This document shows, piece after piece, positions 1 through 6,287 of a DNA stretch of 6,814 nucleotides. Source of the stretch: Pseudomonadota bacterium (lineage in GTDB: Bacteria; Pseudomonadota; Alphaproteobacteria; Rhizobiales; Xanthobacteraceae). Position 1 is the stretch's first letter, and every line of letters starts with the position of its first letter. Under the pieces are notes generated by a model. That model had not been told where the DNA came from. It saw nothing but the letters and a program-made list of their open reading frames with translations, and made no database searches. Location: positions 1 to 6,814 of the forward strand of contig JAEWCJ010000461.1 of NCBI GenBank assembly GCA_023390695.1, given 5' to 3'. The position numbers were made by a program, and so were the translations under genes.

Positions 1-393
1 TGCGTGCAACGTCTTGAGGCCGAGCGGGCCGAGCCAGGCCCCGATGATGGCGACAAGCAGCGACACCATGACCGCCATGGCCAAAAACGGCCGGAAAACC
101 AGCCAGGGCGACATGCCGGATGCGTTCATGACGATCAACTCGGAGTCGGTCGAAAGCTTGCCCAGCACATGCACGATCGCGATCATCAATGCGATCGGCG
201 CAATGACGAGGATCAGCATCGGGATGATGAGGCCGGTTATGCCGAGAAAGACCAGAATGGTCTGGCCGCGGCCTGTCATCAGGTCGATGTCGCGCAATGC
301 CTGCGTGATCCAGATGACGGACGTCAGACTGAACAGCACGACCAGGAACGCACCAAAGGTGGTGCGAAAGATGTAAAGGCCGATCGACCCCAT
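1..393 (-). CDS. lptF: LptF, LPS export ABC permease (YjgP/YjgQ family), N-terminal part
   Basis: This is an inner-membrane permease subunit of the LptB2FG complex, which extracts lipopolysaccharide and passes it to the periplasmic bridge. Reading the minus strand from the ATG at 393-391 gives 131 open codons to the window edge, so the C-terminal part is missing. Three hydrophobic stretches lie at about residues 10-32, 46-76 and 102-123, which fits the first membrane segments of the family. The motif LGKLSTDSEL followed by VMNASGMS (residues 77-95) lines up with LGKLYTESEI...VMHACGLS as I recall it from E. coli LptF. A ribosome binding site AGGAGACG lies directly before the ATG. LptF is preferred over LptG because the gene is the one divergent from pepA, as in E. 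coli; lptG would be expected beyond the left edge. Family assignment is firm, F versus G slightly less so. Confidence 0.92.
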   Translation of the reverse strand, partial: MGSIGLYIFRTTFGAFLVVLFSLTSVIWITQALRDIDLMTGRGQTILVFLGITGLIIPMLILVIAPIALMIAIVHVLGKLSTDSELIVMNASGMSPWLVFRPFLAMAVMVSLLVAIIGAWLGPLGLKTLHA

Positions 394-818
394 CGTCTCC
401 TGACGTCCCCTCTGGCCGCCGCGCGGCTGGCCTCAATCACGCGCGACTGCGTCCGCACGCACAACGGTCCAAACGTCCTTCGCCCGGAACCACAGCCTTT
501 CTGATCATTCCACAAAGTGGCCGGGCAATGGCAAAGTGTTGAAAATGCACTGAAAAAAGTTAAGCCCTTGGCAATATTCGCAGCCCTGTGGCGCCCCTGA
601 CACGACGCCCACCGCCCGGCCTGTTTCTATGGTTAACGCAGCCTTGCAGGCGGTCCCAAAAAGCCGAAAAGGGAGCGATTAAGCTCCGATTCCACCTCAA
701 TCCTCCCATGATTTGACTTTGCGCAGGCCGTTCGCCGCCATATGCATGCATCGGCCGCGTTTTCTTGCGGCCGCCTCGTCCAGATTACCCAGTCACAGCC
801 AGCCCAGGAAAATCGCTC
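394..818. other. Divergent lptF-pepA intergenic region
   Basis: About 425 bases separate the start codons of lptF and pepA. I see no credible gene here: open frames crossing it are extensions or shadows of the flanking genes. It must hold both divergent promoters, but no good sigma-70 pair stands out. On the plus strand TTGACT (713-718) resembles a -35 box, yet the sequence 16-18 bases downstream is a poor -10. On the minus strand TTGCCA occurs near 570 without a good partner. Small dyads are CCACAAAGTGG (510-520), GGAGC-N6-GCTCC (672-687) and the perfect palindrome ATGCATGCAT (742-751). The larger hairpin at 752-773 is listed separately. Confidence 0.6.
752..773 (+). repeat. GC-rich hairpin in the presumed pepA leader
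   Basis: CGGCCGC (752-758) and GCGGCCG (767-773) are perfect 7-base inverted repeats around an 8-base loop GTTTTCTT. The hairpin ends 45 bases before the pepA ATG and is not followed by a T run, so it does not look like an intrinsic terminator. The in-frame TTG at 765 that could extend pepA falls in its loop and right arm. It may be a leader structure, a protein site or chance in GC-rich DNA. Confidence 0.45.
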
Positions 819-2315
819 ATGTCCGACGCCCTGAAGATCGGATTCTCCGCACCCGCAGCTCCAGCCAAAGGCGTTCTTGTGTTGTTCTGTGAATCGGGGC
901 TGAAGCTTGGACCGGCCGCCAGGAAGGCACTGGCCCCGGCGGGCGATCTGCTGACCCGGGCTGCGGCGGCCGACCGGTTCACCGGCAAGAGCGGCAGTGC
1001 CCTCGATATCGTGGCGCCGGCCGGCTTGAAGGTGGCGCGCCTGATCGTGGTCGGCACCGGCAAGTCGGACGCAAAGAACGAAGATCTCGTGAAGCTGGGC
1101 GGGCAGATGATTGGCCGGGTGCCGGCGAATGCCACCGACATCGTGGTCCTGGCCGAATGGGCGGACGGCAGCATGAAGCCGGACCAGGCGGCCGACCTCG
1201 CTCTTGGCATGGTGCTGCGCGCCTATTCCTTCAATCGCTACAAGACCAAGCGCAAGGAAGACGAGGAGGGTCCGAAGACCCGCAACGTCACCATCGGCGT
1301 CGGCGATCCGGAAAAGAGCCGCAAGGCGTGGGGCGCTCGTCAGGCCATCGCGAATGGCGTGGTGACGGCGCGTGATCTGGTCAATGAACCGGCCAATGTC
1401 CTGTATCCGGAAGAATTCGCGCGCCGGGCAACGGCGTTGAAGAAAGTGGGCGTGAAGGTCGAAGTGCTCGACGAGCGGGCGATGACGAAGCTCGGCATGC
1501 GCGCGTTGCTGGGCGTCGGGCAGGGCTCCGAACACGACAGCCGCGTGGTGGTGATGCACTGGAGCGGCGGCAAGAAAGGCGAGGCGCCGGTCGCCTTCAT
1601 CGGCAAGGGCGTTTGCTTCGACACCGGCGGCATTTCGATCAAGCCGGCCGGCGGCATGGAAGACATGAAAGGCGATATGGGCGGCGCCGCCTGCGTCGTC
1701 GGCCTGATGCAGGCGCTGGCCGCGCGCAAGGCCAAGGTCAATGCAATCGGCATCATCGGTCTCGTCGAGAATATGCCGGACGGCAAATCACAGCGTCCCG
1801 GCGATATCGTCACCTCGATGTCGGGCCAGACGATCGAGATCATCAATACCGATGCGGAAGGCCGTCTCGTGCTGGCCGACGTGCTTTGGTACGCCGCCAA
1901 GCGCTTCAAGCCGAAATTCATGATCGATCTGGCGACGTTGACCGGTGCGATCATCGTGTCTCTCGGCCATGAATATGCCGGCATGTTCTCCAACGACGAC
2001 AAGCTCGCCGACCGGCTCTCCAAGGCCGGTGAGACGACGGGCGAGAAGGTCTGGCGCATGCCGCTCGGCCCCGAATACGACAAGCTGATCGATTCGAAAT
2101 TTGCCGACGTGAAGAACACCGGCGGCCGCAATGGCGGCGCGATCACCGCTGCGCAATTTCTGCAACGGTTTGTCGACAAGGGTATTCCCTGGGCGCATCT
2201 CGATGTCGCCGGCACGGCGATGGGATCGCCGCAGACCGACATTAACCGAAGCTGGGGCTCCGGCTACGGCGTGCGGCTTCTGAACCAACTGGTCGCCGAC
2301 CATTACGAAGGTTAA
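819..2315 (+). CDS. pepA: PepA, leucyl aminopeptidase (M17 family)
   Basis: This is a cytosolic two-metal aminopeptidase that removes N-terminal residues from peptides; family members form hexamers. The chosen ATG at 819 gives 498 residues, close to the E. coli enzyme, with AGGAA at 806-810 eight bases upstream. An in-frame TTG at 765 would add 18 residues with no family resemblance. The N-terminal domain spans about residues 1-165 and the catalytic domain about 175-498. Visible metal ligands are K263 and D268 ([10 protein letters not shown]), D286 (MKGDMGG), and D345 and E347 in the family signature NTDAEGRL (343-350). Catalytic K275 (ISIKP) and R349 are present. All these positions are offset by exactly 7 from the E. 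coli residues, so the enzyme should be active. In E. coli PepA also binds DNA at the Xer cer site and the carAB promoter; whether this one does cannot be told. holC, its usual downstream neighbour, is displaced by a three-gene cassette. No terminator is visible after the stop. Confidence 0.97.
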   Translation: MSDALKIGFSAPAAPAKGVLVLFCESGLKLGPAARKALAPAGDLLTRAAAADRFTGKSGSALDIVAPAGLKVARLIVVGTGKSDAKNEDLVKLGGQMIGRVPANATDIVVLAEWADGSMKPDQAADLALGMVLRAYSFNRYKTKRKEDEEGPKTRNVTIGVGDPEKSRKAWGARQAIANGVVTARDLVNEPANVLYPEEFARRATALKKVGVKVEVLDERAMTKLGMRALLGVGQGSEHDSRVVVMHWSGGKKGEAPVAFIGKGVCFDTGGISIKPAGGMEDMKGDMGGAACVVGLMQALAARKAKVNAIGIIGLVENMPDGKSQRPGDIVTSMSGQTIEIINTDAEGRLVLADVLWYAAKRFKPKFMIDLATLTGAIIVSLGHEYAGMFSNDDKLADRLSKAGETTGEKVWRMPLGPEYDKLIDSKFADVKNTGGRNGGAITAAQFLQRFVDKGIPWAHLDVAGTAMGSPQTDINRSWGSGYGVRLLNQLVADHYEG

Positions 2316-2361
2316 AAAATTTGTTGCTGAATTCCCAATATTTGGTACTGTGATTTGTGTA

Positions 2362-2367
2362 GATAAT
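2362..2367 (+). promoter_or_regulatory. Candidate -10 box of the catabolic cassette
   Basis: GATAAT matches the sigma-70 -10 consensus at five of six positions and sits 26 bases before the dioxygenase ATG, inside the palindrome. At 16-18 bases upstream the sequence (around 2338-2345) is a poor -35 box. A weak -35 would suit a promoter that needs an activator, as with several IclR-family catabolic regulators, but this is inference. Confidence 0.35.
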
Positions 2368-2383
2368 CGCAGTACCTTATATT

Positions 2384-2387
2384 GGGA
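2384..2387 (+). promoter_or_regulatory. Ribosome binding site of the dioxygenase gene, within the palindrome arm
   Basis: GGGA lies six bases before the ATG at 2394 and is the only purine-rich ribosome binding candidate in the leader. It is also the outer end of the right arm of the palindrome, where it would pair with TCCC at 2333-2336 if the transcript began far enough upstream. It favours the ATG at 2394 over the in-frame TTG at 2382, which lies upstream of this site. Confidence 0.5.
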
Positions 2388-2393
2388 TCAACA

Positions 2394-3230
2394 ATGAACG
2401 CTTCGGCTGTGCGCGCAGGCGCTTTCCTGCATCATCTGCAACTCGAAAGTTCGGATCCCGAGCGGTTGTCGCGCTTTTATGCCGATGCCATGAACATGCG
2501 CCGCGAACAGACCAGCGAGGGATTTCTCTGCGCGGGGCCGGGGCGCAAGATGCTGATCACGCGCGGCAGCAATCAGAAACTTGGCTATGCCGGCTTTGCC
2601 TGCCGTGATGCCGACGGCCTTGCTGAAGTCCGCCAGCAGGCGATCAAGGCAGGCGCGACGCTGTTGCCCTCGCCATCGCCGCTCTTCGAGGACGGAGCCT
2701 TTGCCGTTCACGACCCCGACGGCAACCAGATCGTCGTCGGGCTCGCGCGCCATGATACCGACGTCCCCGAAGGGCTGCACGCGCCGCTTCAGCACCTCAC
2801 GCTGGCGACCTTTGATGTGCGGGCGATCGAAAATTTCTACGTCAACACGCTCGGCTTCATGGTTTCGGATCGTGTGATCAATGACAAGGGCGAGGTTGCG
2901 ACCTGTTTCATGCGCTCCAATCACGAGCACCACACGCTCGGCTGCTTCAGGTCAAATCGCAAAGGCGTCGATCACCACAGCTATGAGGCGGGAGAGTGGA
3001 TCCGGATCCGCGACTGGTCCGACCGTTTTGGATCGATGGAAATCCCGCTGATGTGGGGGCCGGGACGGCACGGGCCAGGCAACAACCTTTTCATCTTCAT
3101 TGAGGATCCCGACGGCAACTGGATCGAAGTCTCCGCTGAACTTGAAGTCATGTATGACCGTCCGGTGAAGCATTGGCCGCATGGCGAGCGCACGCTCAAT
3201 CTGTGGGGCCGGGCGATCCTGCGCAGTTGA
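2394..3230 (+). CDS. Two-domain VOC-family ring-cleavage (type I extradiol) dioxygenase
   Basis: This probably opens a catechol- or hydroquinone-type ring using Fe(II) or Mn(II) and O2, in the cytosol. The 278 residues hold two vicinal-oxygen-chelate modules, about 9-118 and 130-250, close to the usual length of about 290-310 but slightly short. In the C-terminal module the expected metal ligands are H134 (LQHLTL), H194 or H195 (VDHHSYEA) and E245 (DPDGNWIEV). The catalytic histidine equivalent is probably H226 (GRHGPG). The N-terminal module has a parallel DPDGNQIVV, but V114 replaces the ligand Glu, as expected for the non-catalytic half. The extradiol signature from G224 to E245 is intact except that its Tyr is F235. 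It is the first gene of the cassette, 18 bases before the IclR gene. The exact substrate is unknown. A non-dioxygenase VOC enzyme is the main alternative. The start is the ATG preceded by GGGA. Confidence 0.78.
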   Translation: MNASAVRAGAFLHHLQLESSDPERLSRFYADAMNMRREQTSEGFLCAGPGRKMLITRGSNQKLGYAGFACRDADGLAEVRQQAIKAGATLLPSPSPLFEDGAFAVHDPDGNQIVVGLARHDTDVPEGLHAPLQHLTLATFDVRAIENFYVNTLGFMVSDRVINDKGEVATCFMRSNHEHHTLGCFRSNRKGVDHHSYEAGEWIRIRDWSDRFGSMEIPLMWGPGRHGPGNNLFIFIEDPDGNWIEVSAELEVMYDRPVKHWPHGERTLNLWGRAILRS

Positions 3231-3248
3231 ATTCGGAGCGGAGCCACC

Positions 3249-4058
3249 ATGGCCGGCAGTCAGTCGATCGAGCAATTGTCCGCAGTGCTCGAATTGTTCA
3301 CCGAGCAGCGCGGTCTGGTCTCGGTCGATGAGATGATCCGGGCACTCGATCTGACGCGCAGCACCGGCTATCGCACGGTGCGCGCGCTGGTCGAAACGGG
3401 CTTGCTCGACCGCGTCTCCGACGACGGCTATGTGCTCGGCCCGCGCATTCTCGAACTTTATCGGCAATTGCAGACGGGCAATCCGCTGCTGGCGGCGGCG
3501 CGGCCAGTAATGATGGCGCTTGCCGCCGAATCCGCCAAGGGGACGGCGGTGCTGCTCTGCCGGTCGTATCGCGATCAGGTCATGTGCCTGCATCAGGAAA
3601 TGACCTATGGTCCGCAGGAGCCTGTGAGCTACCAGGTGGGCCGGCCGATGCCGCTCTATGCCGGTTCTTCCTCGCTGGTGGTGCTTGCGGCGATGCCGCG
3701 CGCGCGCTTGCAGCGTCTTTATGAGCGCGACAAGGCGCTGATTGCCAAGGCCGGGTTGGCCGGCAGCGAAGACGAGTTTTTCCAGACGCTGAAGCAGATT
3801 CGAAAAGAAGGCTCGCGCGTGAGCCATGGCGAGGTTGACAAGGGCCGTATCGGCATTTCTGCGCCTTTCGTGCAGAGCGATCTCGGCATCATCGGCTGCC
3901 TGAGCATCGTATTGTCGCGCGCGCATGCGAGCGACATGGATGTCAGCCGCGCGCGCCTGCAAGTGGTGGCCGCTGCCGAAGAGGTCGCGCGCAAGCTTGC
4001 AATCGACGTCGAGACCAAGGCCGCGCAGGTGCCGGCGAAGCGCAAGGCGGTCAAGTGA
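3249..4058 (+). CDS. IclR-family transcriptional regulator
   Basis: This is a DNA-binding regulator with a small-molecule sensing domain, probably controlling this cassette. The 269 residues match the usual IclR length. The N-terminal winged helix-turn-helix spans about residues 5-65, with the recognition helix around LTRSTGYRTVRAL (35-47). The effector domain spans about 80-250 and shows the family motifs GRPMPLYAGSSS (131-142) and SRVSHGEVDKGRIGISAPF (189-207). The tail beyond about 255 is Lys/Ala-rich. The start ATG has a doubled GGAGCGGAG (3235-3243) five bases upstream. It sits between two enzyme genes on the same strand, 18 bases after the dioxygenase, and its stop touches the hydroxylase start region, so it is very likely in the same transcript and affects its own level. 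The palindrome at 2333-2387 is its likely site. Activator or repressor action cannot be decided from sequence. Confidence 0.93.
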   Translation: MAGSQSIEQLSAVLELFTEQRGLVSVDEMIRALDLTRSTGYRTVRALVETGLLDRVSDDGYVLGPRILELYRQLQTGNPLLAAARPVMMALAAESAKGTAVLLCRSYRDQVMCLHQEMTYGPQEPVSYQVGRPMPLYAGSSSLVVLAAMPRARLQRLYERDKALIAKAGLAGSEDEFFQTLKQIRKEGSRVSHGEVDKGRIGISAPFVQSDLGIIGCLSIVLSRAHASDMDVSRARLQVVAAAEEVARKLAIDVETKAAQVPAKRKAVK

Positions 4059-4060
4059 CA

Positions 4061-5665
4061 ATGAACGAGCGTTGCGACGTTCTTGTCGTCGGCGCCGGCC
4101 CCACCGGGCTTGTGCTGGCACATCTGTTGTCGCGTTACGGTTTGTCGGTCATTGTTGCCGAACAGAACGAGTCGACCGTCGGTGAGGCGCGGGCGGTGTC
4201 CATCGACGATGAATCGCTGCGTACCATCCAGTTTCTTGGACTTTCCGAGCAGGTTACCAAAGACATCGCGTCCGGCTACGGCTCCGAGTATCTGGGGCCG
4301 AACCGCAAACGCTTCGCGGTCGTGCGGCCCTCGCGCAGTGAATATGGTTGGCCCAAGCGCAATGCCTTCCGGCAGCCGCTGCTGGAGCGAACCTTGGCGC
4401 AGGCTTTGGCGCAGCGCCCGAATGTGTCGCTGCGGTTCAAGACGCGATATCTGTCGCACGTCGACGATGGCAAGCAGGTAAAAGTGTCCTTGCAGGCCGA
4501 AGGCGGCGCGCTCGAGATCGAATGCGCTTGTCTCGTCGGCGCGGACGGCGGACGCAGTGCGATCCGCAAATCCATCGGCGCGGAATTGTCGGGATCGAGT
4601 TTCGAGGACCGCTGGCTGATCGTGGATATCGACGAGACCCGCGATCCATTCCGCGAGACGCGGGTGTTCTGCGATCCGGCGCGGCCGTGCCTGACCTTGC
4701 CCGGTCCGCATCGGACGCGCCGCTACGAGATGCGGATGCTGCCGCATGAAACCGTCGCGGAAGTGGAGGATGAAAAGCGGGTGCGCGAGTTGCTGGCGCA
4801 TTTCGGCCCCGACGCCGATGCGCCGATCAATCGCATCTGCGCCTATACTTTCCATGCCCGCATTGCCGATCGCTGGAGGCAGGGCCGCGTATTCATCGCC
4901 GGCGATGCGGCGCATCTGACGCCGCCTTTCGCCGGACAGGGCATGAATACCGGTCTGCGCGATGCGGCCAATCTCGCGTGGAAGCTCGCCGCCGTCATCA
5001 AAGGACGTCTCGGTGAAAACATCCTCGACACATATCAAGGCGAGAGACGCGACCACGCTTGGGCGATGATCCGTCTCGCCATGACCATGGGTTTCGTGAT
5101 GGCGCCGCGCGGACGCTTGCAGGGCGTGTTGACGCGCGCGGCGTTCCATGTCGCCTCGCTGATCCCGCCGCTGCGCGACTGGCTGGCGCAGATGCGCTTC
5201 AAGCCGAAGCCGCGCCTGAAGCAGGGTTTCTTTCTCGCGGACAATGCGCTGTCGGCAAAACTCGGCGGCACCATGTTTCCGCAGCCGGTTGTGGAGCGTG
5301 CCGACGCATTGGTGCGGCTTGACGAGGTGCTGGGACCGGGATTTGCCGTTCTCTGTTATGGCGCCGAGCCGGCGGATCTTGCCGCCCAGCTCCGGGATTT
5401 GCCGGAGCGGTTGGACGCGCAGATCGTTGGCTGTCTGCCACGGACGCTCGCATTCGCCTCAAAGCCCTTGGACGTCATGATCCGCGATCAGGCCGGCGAG
5501 ATCGGTGCGCTGCTGGAGGAGCAGCCGGCCATCATCGTGTTGCGGCCGGATCGCTATGTCGCCGCGGTGTTCACGCCCGCTGATATCGAAAACGGAGCCG
5601 CTGCGGTGGAGCGCATGATCGCCGCCACATTCTCCGGCCGGGGGATGCTCGCATCCGCCGCCTGA
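4061..5665 (+). CDS. MhpA-like FAD-dependent aromatic hydroxylase
   Basis: This is a class A flavoprotein monooxygenase, expected to use NAD(P)H and O2 to hydroxylate a phenolic ring. The 534 residues resemble E. coli MhpA, the 3-(3-hydroxyphenyl)propionate hydroxylase (about 554). Visible motifs are the FAD Rossmann GAGPTG (11-16), the DG motif GADGGRSAIRK (160-170) and the GD motif AGDAAH (280-285) leading to GQGMNTGLRDAANLAWKL. MhpA-type stretches, as I recall that protein, include RAVSIDDESLRTIQ (44-57), EYGWPKRNAF (94-103), DTYQGERRDHAWAMI (323-337), MRFKPKP (378-384) and LRPDRYVAA (494-502). The C-terminal region after about 400 is the thioredoxin-like domain usual in this group. The ATG at 4061 is chosen; a GTG at 4055 overlapping the IclR stop (GTGA) would add only two residues, and AAGGCGG upstream could serve either. 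Paired with the dioxygenase it would make that enzyme's diol substrate. The true substrate is unknown, so mhpA is not assigned. Confidence 0.9.
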   Translation: MNERCDVLVVGAGPTGLVLAHLLSRYGLSVIVAEQNESTVGEARAVSIDDESLRTIQFLGLSEQVTKDIASGYGSEYLGPNRKRFAVVRPSRSEYGWPKRNAFRQPLLERTLAQALAQRPNVSLRFKTRYLSHVDDGKQVKVSLQAEGGALEIECACLVGADGGRSAIRKSIGAELSGSSFEDRWLIVDIDETRDPFRETRVFCDPARPCLTLPGPHRTRRYEMRMLPHETVAEVEDEKRVRELLAHFGPDADAPINRICAYTFHARIADRWRQGRVFIAGDAAHLTPPFAGQGMNTGLRDAANLAWKLAAVIKGRLGENILDTYQGERRDHAWAMIRLAMTMGFVMAPRGRLQGVLTRAAFHVASLIPPLRDWLAQMRFKPKPRLKQGFFLADNALSAKLGGTMFPQPVVERADALVRLDEVLGPGFAVLCYGAEPADLAAQLRDLPERLDAQIVGCLPRTLAFASKPLDVMIRDQAGEIGALLEEQPAIIVLRPDRYVAAVFTPADIENGAAAVERMIAATFSGRGMLASAA

Positions 5666-5683
5666 TCGTCCTATGATTGTGCC

Positions 5684-6136
5684 GTGACCGAGATCCTCTT
5701 CTATCATCTGCAAAATCAGCCGGTCGAGCGCGTGCTGCCGACGCTGCTCGAAAGATCGCTCGCGCGCGGCTGGCGGGTCATTGTGCAGTCTTCTTCCGAA
5801 GAGCGGGTGGAGGCGCTCGACGCGCATCTGTGGACCTACAACGATTCCAGCTTCCTGCCGCATGGCACGGTGAAGGGCGGGGACGCCGCCGAACAACCGA
5901 TTCTGCTGACCACCGAGGAGGACAATCGCAACGGCGCCAGTGTGCGGTTCCTGATCGACCGCGCGCCGCTGCCGGAGGATCCCGCCGCCTATGAGCGTAT
6001 CGTCCTTCTCTTCGATGGCGACGACGAGGAGGCGCTGGCCGCCGCGCGCCTCAACTGGAAAGACGTCAAGGAGCGGGGGCTGACCGCGACATATTGGCAG
6101 CCTGACGAAAACGGACGCTGGGTGAAGAAGGCCTGA
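5684..6136 (+). CDS. holC: DNA polymerase III subunit chi
   Basis: This is the clamp-loader accessory subunit that links the replicase to single-strand binding protein. The 150 residues fit the family (E. coli HolC 147). Typical features are the N-terminal EILFYHLQ, the central LWTYNDSSFLPHG (residues about 47-59) and the C-terminal run ARLNWKDVKERG followed by an aromatic YW. The start is GTG, 18 bases after the hydroxylase stop; the only nearby ATG (5673) is out of frame and meets a stop at once. No purine-rich ribosome binding site is visible before the GTG, so translation may depend on coupling with the upstream gene. In E. coli and many proteobacteria holC follows pepA directly; here three catabolic genes intervene. 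Confidence 0.93.
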   Translation: MTEILFYHLQNQPVERVLPTLLERSLARGWRVIVQSSSEERVEALDAHLWTYNDSSFLPHGTVKGGDAAEQPILLTTEEDNRNGASVRFLIDRAPLPEDPAAYERIVLLFDGDDEEALAAARLNWKDVKERGLTATYWQPDENGRWVKKA

Positions 6137-6159
6137 GGCGTGTTTTCCCGTTTCGTTCC

Positions 6160-6184
6160 CGCGGCTCCCGTTTGGGCGGCCGCG
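6160..6184 (+). terminator. Hairpin after holC, possible weak terminator
   Basis: CGCGGC (6160-6165) pairs with GCCGCG (6179-6184), and the stem continues with CCC (6167-6169) against GGG (6174-6176) around a GTTT loop, with a small 1/2-base internal bulge. It begins 23 bases after the holC stop. Only TT follows the stem, so it lacks the T run of a standard intrinsic terminator; it could be a weak terminator or an mRNA 3' end stabiliser. Confidence 0.4.
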
Positions 6185-6287
6185 TTAACGACAGCAGATG
6201 AAACCGGCAAGCTTTGTTGCCCGCCGCCACGATGATGTCTAAGAATTTGCCTCAAATGCCGGGAAACGGACGGCCGGGGGAGTTTGC

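Larger units (their letters stand above)
2333..2387. promoter_or_regulatory. 55-bp interrupted palindrome, candidate IclR operator
   Basis: The arms are centred on base 2360. TCCCAATAT (2333-2341) matches ATATTGGGA (2379-2387), GGTACTG (2344-2350) matches CAGTACC (2370-2376), and GATT (2352-2355) matches AATC (2365-2368). Only the TT/TT pair and one T/G pair break the symmetry, so 20 of 23 positions per arm pair, around a 9-base centre. The left arm also holds a smaller dyad, CCAA-N3-TTGG (2335-2345). It lies just before the dioxygenase gene and within 0.9 kb of an IclR-family gene. IclR proteins bind palindromic sites, often as dimers of dimers, so it is inferred to be the cassette operator. 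As RNA it could also fold into a long stem. There is no T run, so it is not an obvious terminator. Confidence 0.75.

Noticed and set aside
4..504. Plus-strand open frame at the left edge
   Set aside because: It is the complement of lptF, whose membrane segments and family motif are clear; the plus-strand product is Asp/Arg/His-rich and motif-free.
529..545. Possible sigma-54 promoter around TGGCAAAGTGTTGAA
   Set aside because: The -24-like GG is present but the -12 GC is absent at the required spacing.
765..818. Upstream TTG start for pepA
   Set aside because: The 18 extra residues do not resemble the family, the TTG lies in the 752-773 hairpin, and the ATG at 819 has a good ribosome binding site.
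633..1559. Antisense open frame over the pepA 5' half and leader
   Set aside because: It covers the clearly coding pepA N-terminal domain and shows no domain of its own.
2333..2387. Palindrome as a pepA intrinsic terminator
   Set aside because: No T run follows the stem, it is interrupted by mismatches, and its right end merges with the dioxygenase ribosome binding site; a regulatory role fits better.
2382..2393. Upstream TTG start for the dioxygenase
   Set aside because: It lies inside the palindrome arm and upstream of the only ribosome binding candidate; the ATG at 2394 is four codons later.
3244..3251. GCCACCATG resembling a eukaryotic Kozak start before the IclR gene
   Set aside because: This is coincidence; a bacterial ribosome binding site (GGAGCGGAG) sits immediately upstream and the context is bacterial.
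2952..4121. Antisense open frame of 389 codons across the dioxygenase and IclR genes
   Set aside because: It is a shadow of two real genes, with an Arg/His/Ala-rich composition and no family resemblance.
3719..5149. Long antisense open frame (476 codons) across the IclR and hydroxylase genes
   Set aside because: It lies opposite two well-supported genes, its product is Arg/His-rich with no recognisable motif, and such frames are common opposite GC-rich coding DNA.
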